Below are positions 60,182-64,000 of a DNA stretch of 64,000 bases, in pieces. The DNA lies in assembly GCF_000719975.1 (NCBI RefSeq), contig NZ_JOIJ01000012.1:1-64000 (forward strand), given 5' to 3'. A program made the translations under genes and the position numbers. The DNA is from Prauserella rugosa (GTDB lineage: Bacteria; Actinomycetota; Actinomycetes; Mycobacteriales; Pseudonocardiaceae). Numbering within the stretch: the stretch's first letter is position 1; the number at the start of each line of letters is the position of its first letter. The notes beneath the pieces were generated by a model. That model was not told the DNA's origin. It did no database searches and saw only the letters and a list, made by a program, of their open reading frames with translations.

Positions 60182-61138
60182 TCAGCCCGTCGCGGTCCGC
60201 AGGGTGCGGTCCGTCGAGAACGGCTGGGTCGTCGTGGCGGTCGGGCTGCACAGCTCCTCGTCGCAGCCCTCGTCCTGCAGCTTCTGCAGCGCCTCGGCTG
60301 CCGTGTTCGGGCGACCCGTCTGCTGGTTGGTCTCGGTGCGCAGCTCGATGTACCGGTCGTAGAGCTCCGGCGACAGCGCGCGCACCTCGAAGTTCATCAT
60401 CGCGTGGTAGGTGCCGCAGAGCTCGGCGCAGCGGCCGACGAACGCGCCCTCCCTGTCGATGGTGTTCTGGAAGACGTTGTCCTGGTTGTTCTTCTCCGGG
60501 AACGGCATGACGTCCCGCTTGAAGTTGAACTCGGGCACCCAGAACGAGTGGATGACGTCGGTCGACCGCAGGTTGTACTGGATCTTCCGGTCCGTCGGCA
60601 GGACCAGCAGCGGGATCTCCGAGGAGCTGCCGACCGTCGAGACGGTCTGGCCGTCGTCGGTCTTCGCCTCCTCGGGGTAGGCGAACTCCCAGTTCCACTG
60701 GAACCCGATGACGTCGACGGTCACGTCGGGCTCCTCCTCGTTGGCCAGCACCTTGCTCTCGGTGGTGGCCGTGAAGAAGAACAGCACGCAGACCATGATC
60801 ACGGGCACGACGACGCAGAAGAGCTCGAGCGGCACGTTGTACTGGAACTGCCGCGGCAGCGCGTCCTCACCGGAGGCGGACGGCTTCTTCCGGTGGAAGG
60901 CCATCGTCCAGAACATCAGGCCCCACACGATGACGCCGACGACAAGAGCTGCGACGACCGACCAGGTCCAGAAGGTCCGCATGCTGTCGGCTTCGGGGGT
61001 CACGCCCTCCGGCCACCCGAACCGCAGGACCTCCTCGCCGGAACACCCGCTCGCCAGCACGGCGACGAGCCCGGCGAGCACGGCCACCTTGGCGACCTTG
61101 CCCCGGCCTGAGTTCCGGGTGCGTTCTGGAACGCCCAC
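60182..61138 (-). CDS. ctaC: Cytochrome c oxidase subunit II (CtaC)
   Basis: 318 residues. A lipoprotein-like signal ends LASGC. Two helices and a CuA domain follow, with the ligand set in GRCAELCGTYHAMM and an upstream His in HSFWVPEF. It accepts electrons from QcrC and passes them to subunit I, which is not in the window. GTG 61138. It is divergent from asnB, a neighbourhood seen in other actinobacteria. Confidence 0.95.
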   Translation of the reverse strand: MGVPERTRNSGRGKVAKVAVLAGLVAVLASGCSGEEVLRFGWPEGVTPEADSMRTFWTWSVVAALVVGVIVWGLMFWTMAFHRKKPSASGEDALPRQFQYNVPLELFCVVVPVIMVCVLFFFTATTESKVLANEEEPDVTVDVIGFQWNWEFAYPEEAKTDDGQTVSTVGSSSEIPLLVLPTDRKIQYNLRSTDVIHSFWVPEFNFKRDVMPFPEKNNQDNVFQNTIDREGAFVGRCAELCGTYHAMMNFEVRALSPELYDRYIELRTETNQQTGRPNTAAEALQKLQDEGCDEELCSPTATTTQPFSTDRTLRTATG

Positions 61139-61388
61139 TGCGCGATGCCTCCTCGCCCGATCACTACGTGACGTAGGGGGACTTTAGCCGAGCTGAACCG
61201 GATCGGCGCCCAAGGGGTATCCCTGCCCCCGCCGCCGTAACCCCGCACACATGCCGGGCATACTGGCGACTCCAGCGCTGCGTCGCCTCCGCCGCCGGTT
61301 CGCACCGGTCCCGCGCAGGGCCGGGTCGCGGGCGGCAGGTGGGGTCTGATCAGCGAGCACGATGAGCGAAAAGGGTGTGTGAAGACGC

Positions 61389-63317
61389 GTGTGCGGCCTG
61401 CTTGGACTGGTGTGTCCCAGTGAAGACGAGGCGGCGAAGGCACGGCCCGCCGTGGGTCAGGCATTGCGCTGTCAACGTCATCGGGGCCCCGACGAGACCG
61501 ACACCTGGGCCGACGGCGAGATCGTCTTCGGGTTCAACCGGCTCGCCATCATCGACGTCGACAACTCGCATCAGCCGCTGACCTGGGGGCCGCCGGAGAA
61601 CCCGACGCGGTACACCATCAACTTCAACGGCGAGATCTACAACTACGTCGAGCTGCGTGAGGAGCTCGCCCGCGAGCACGGTGCGACCTTCACCACAGAG
61701 GGCGACACCGAGGCCATCGTGGCGGCCTACCACCACCTCGGTCCCGCCGCGGTGGGCCGGCTGCGCGGCATGTTCGCGTTCCTCATCTGGGACTCGGAGA
61801 GCAAGGTCGTCTTCGGTGCGCGCGACCCGTTCGGCATCAAGCCGCTGTTCGTCTCCTCCGGGCCGAACGGTGTCGCGTTCGCCAGCGAGAAGAAGAGCCT
61901 GCTCGAGCTGACCGACACGCTCGGCCTCTCCAACGAGCTGGACCGCACCGCGCTGCAGCACTACCTGGTGCTCCAGTACGTGCCCGAGCCGGAGTCGCTG
62001 CACCGCAACGTGCGCCGCATCGAGTCGGGCACCTCGTTCACGGTGTCGCCGGGCGGCGAGCTGCGGACCGACCGCTACTTCTCCCCCGAGTTCCGCACCA
62101 AGGAGGTCTCGGGCCCCGCGCAGACGGCGTCGCTGCACGAGGAGGTGGCCGAGGTCATGCGCGACTCGGTGGCCAAGCACATGCGTGCCGACGTCACCGT
62201 CGGGGCGTTCCTGTCCGGTGGCATCGACTCGACCGCGATCGCCGCGCTGGCCAAGGAACACAACCCGAACCTGATCACGTTCACCACCGGTTTCGAGCGC
62301 GAGGGCTACTCGGAGGTGGACGTCGCGGCCGAGTCGGCCGCCGCGATCGGGGTGAAACACGTCGTCCGCACCGTCTCCGCCGAGGAGATGATGGAGACGC
62401 TCCCGCTGATCGTCTGGTACCTCGATGACCCGGTGGCCGACCCCGCACTCGTACCGCTGTGGTTCATCGCCCGCGAGGCGCGCAAGCACGTGAAGGTCGT
62501 GCTGTCCGGTGAGGGCTCGGACGAACTGTTCGGCGGCTACACCATCTACCGCGAGCCGCTGTCGCTGGCTCCGTTCGAGAAGATGCCCGGCGCGCTGCGC
62601 AAGCTGGCGGGCAGCGTGTCGAACCTCATCCCCGAGGGCAAACGGGGCAAGGACCTGCTGCGCCGTGGCTCGCTGCCCCTCGAGGAGCGCTACTACGGCA
62701 ACGCGCGCCTCTTCCGCGACGACCAGCTGCGCGAGGTGCTGTCGGTGTTCACCGAGGGCGTGGGCCACCAGGACGTCACGCGCCCCTGGTACGAGCTGTC
62801 CCGCGGCTGGGACCCGGTCTCGCGGATGCAGCACGTCGACCTGTTCACGTGGCTGCGCGGCGACATCCTGGTCAAGGCCGACAAGGTCACGATGGCCAAC
62901 TCGCTGGAGCTGCGCGTTCCGTTCCTCGACTCCGAGGTGTTCCGCGTCGCCTCCGGCATCCCGCTCGACCAGAAGATCACCAAGGAGACGACCAAGTTCG
63001 CCCTGCGCAGGGCGCTCGACGGCATCGTCCCGCAGCACGTGCTGAACCGGCGCAAGCTCGGCTTCCCGGTGCCGATCAGGTTGTGGCTGCGCGACGAGAT
63101 GTACGAGTGGGCCCGCGGCATCATCGCCGACTCGCAGACCGGCCACCTGCTCGACAAGGCGGCGGTGCGCGCCCTGCTCGACGAGCACCGGGCGGGCACG
63201 CTCGACCACAGCCGCAGGCTGTGGGCCCTGCTGGTGTTCATGATCTGGCACGGCATCTTCATCGAGAACCGCATCAAGCCCGAGGTTCCCGAGCCGCAGT
63301 ACCCCGTGTACCTCTGA
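61389..63317 (+). CDS. asnB: Asparagine synthase (glutamine-hydrolysing)
   Basis: 642 residues. The GTG start directly before Cys (VCGLLGLV) gives the Cys-2 nucleophile after Met removal. The N-terminal glutaminase domain is followed by the synthetase domain with GAFLSGGIDSTAIAA (ATP pyrophosphatase loop) and GEGSDELFGGY. It transfers ammonia to aspartate or, as in the LtsA relatives of corynebacteria and mycobacteria, amidates a cell-wall component. The ctaC-asnB neighbourhood resembles ltsA loci, so the wall role is possible. Confidence 0.93.
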   Translation: MCGLLGLVCPSEDEAAKARPAVGQALRCQRHRGPDETDTWADGEIVFGFNRLAIIDVDNSHQPLTWGPPENPTRYTINFNGEIYNYVELREELAREHGATFTTEGDTEAIVAAYHHLGPAAVGRLRGMFAFLIWDSESKVVFGARDPFGIKPLFVSSGPNGVAFASEKKSLLELTDTLGLSNELDRTALQHYLVLQYVPEPESLHRNVRRIESGTSFTVSPGGELRTDRYFSPEFRTKEVSGPAQTASLHEEVAEVMRDSVAKHMRADVTVGAFLSGGIDSTAIAALAKEHNPNLITFTTGFEREGYSEVDVAAESAAAIGVKHVVRTVSAEEMMETLPLIVWYLDDPVADPALVPLWFIAREARKHVKVVLSGEGSDELFGGYTIYREPLSLAPFEKMPGALRKLAGSVSNLIPEGKRGKDLLRRGSLPLEERYYGNARLFRDDQLREVLSVFTEGVGHQDVTRPWYELSRGWDPVSRMQHVDLFTWLRGDILVKADKVTMANSLELRVPFLDSEVFRVASGIPLDQKITKETTKFALRRALDGIVPQHVLNRRKLGFPVPIRLWLRDEMYEWARGIIADSQTGHLLDKAAVRALLDEHRAGTLDHSRRLWALLVFMIWHGIFIENRIKPEVPEPQYPVYL

Positions 63318-63415
63318 CGTTCCTCTCTGAGGTCCATCCCTGACGCCGTTCCCGGTGCCGGCGCACCCGCCCGTAACGCGGGCGGTGCGGCGATCGGGCG
63401 CCTACACTGCGGGCC

Positions 63416-64000
63416 ATGTCGCAGCCGGCACCGGGCTGGTATCCGGACCAGGCCAATCCGCATCTCGTCCGCTGGTGGGACGGGTATCGGTGGACCTCAC
63501 ACACCCAGCCGGTACCACCGCAGCAGCCCCCATCAGGACCCCAGCAGGGAGCTGCGCAGTACGGGGCGCCCCACGGCGGGCAGCAGTACCCGCCCCAGTA
63601 CGGCGGTGTTTCCCAGTACGGCGGTCTTCGCCAGCCCGGCGATACGTCCCAGCCCGGCGGCGCGGCGCAGTACGGCGGTGCGGGGCAGTACGGCGGTGCG
63701 GGGCAGGCTGGGGCTCCGCCCGTCGCGGCGCAGCAGCCACCGGCCACGCCTCAGCCAGCACTCCACCCGGCCCCGCAGCAGTCACCACCTCAGCAGCCGC
63801 CCCAGCAGTCTCAGCAGCCGCCTCAGCCGCCTGCGCACGCCGCGTCCCAGTTCGGCCCGCAACCGGGGCAGAGCGGTCTCGTTGCGCAGACGCCTACCCA
63901 GCAGGCTCCTGCTGGGCAGGCGATGGCCCAGCTCGGGGCGGGGCCGATCTACGGCGCACCGGCCATCACCATCGTCCAGGACAAACGTCTGTTCGTCGGG
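63416..64000 (+). CDS. DUF2510 protein with Gln/Pro/Gly-rich region (partial at window end)
   Basis: 195 codons are visible and the frame runs off the window. The first 30 residues are a DUF2510 domain (PGWYPDQANPHLVRWWDGYRW), a short module found at the N-terminus of actinobacterial membrane or secreted proteins. A low-complexity region follows, built from QYGG, QQP and PQQ units. The segment at the window edge (AITIVQDKRLFVG) looks structured again and may lead to a further domain. TACACT at 63403-63408 is a good -10 that would give a leaderless transcript. Confidence 0.75.
   Translation, partial: MSQPAPGWYPDQANPHLVRWWDGYRWTSHTQPVPPQQPPSGPQQGAAQYGAPHGGQQYPPQYGGVSQYGGLRQPGDTSQPGGAAQYGGAGQYGGAGQAGAPPVAAQQPPATPQPALHPAPQQSPPQQPPQQSQQPPQPPAHAASQFGPQPGQSGLVAQTPTQQAPAGQAMAQLGAGPIYGAPAITIVQDKRLFVG

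Overview
The window is high-GC (about 68-70 %) chromosomal DNA from an actinobacterium. The actinobacterial ctaE-qcrCAB and ctaC-ctaF respiratory operons, a DUF3558 lipoprotein remnant, a DUF2510 protein, many GTG starts and ATGA-overlapping genes point to a Pseudonocardiaceae-like genus. I cannot fix the genus from sequence alone. No rRNA, CRISPR array or prophage is visible.

Layout. 1-820: the right end of an insertion sequence abutting the 3' stub of a DUF3558 gene, then a gene-poor stretch with a tRNA-like remnant and a complete tRNA-Arg. 1099-2299: a GNAT acetyltransferase and a cold-shock-domain protein. 2424-11649: a divergent catabolic locus. A TRAP transporter plus SDR run leftward. 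An IclR regulator, thiolase, acyl-CoA ligase, double PCC/DUF296 protein and SDR run rightward. IclR-type palindromes lie between the two arms. 11668-21807: an amine/hydantoin locus with a RpiR regulator, two FAD amine oxidases, hydantoinase/oxoprolinase HyuAB and a complete TctCBA transporter.

21890-38526 is the most interesting part and looks like one organosulfonate regulon. It has SuyAB (sulfolactate sulfo-lyase, releasing pyruvate and sulfite), an SlcC-type and a ComC-type sulfolactate dehydrogenase, a TauE/SafE-type and a YeiH-type exporter suited to sulfite or sulfate, DASS and MFS importers, and a YihU-like beta-hydroxyacid dehydrogenase. It also has an unusual succinate dehydrogenase/fumarate reductase paralogue behind an argininosuccinate-lyase-like enzyme. 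Five 15-bp palindromes of consensus WGWGGT-WWG-ACCWCT sit at the control regions of these units, four of them just downstream of a recognisable promoter. A GntR/FadR-type regulator is encoded in the middle. The SuyAB core is a known pathway. Its coupling to the lyase and the modified flavoprotein through a shared operator appears undescribed and suggests a route feeding a C4-sulfonate such as sulfosuccinate into sulfolactate; that route is inference.

38531-42069 holds acetate kinase and phosphoketolase; 42194 an Asp-rich lipoprotein; 42686-47994 a GntR regulator divergent from a CoA-transferase/SDR/thiolase/acyl-CoA dehydrogenase operon. 48018-64000 is conserved core: NYN nuclease, secreted EEP phosphatase, DUF998 protein, DEDDh/GIY-YIG nuclease, Lrp-type ligand-binding protein, cytochrome bc1 (qcrCAB), cytochrome oxidase subunits (ctaE, ctaF, ctaC), trpD, asparagine synthase and the start of a DUF2510 protein.
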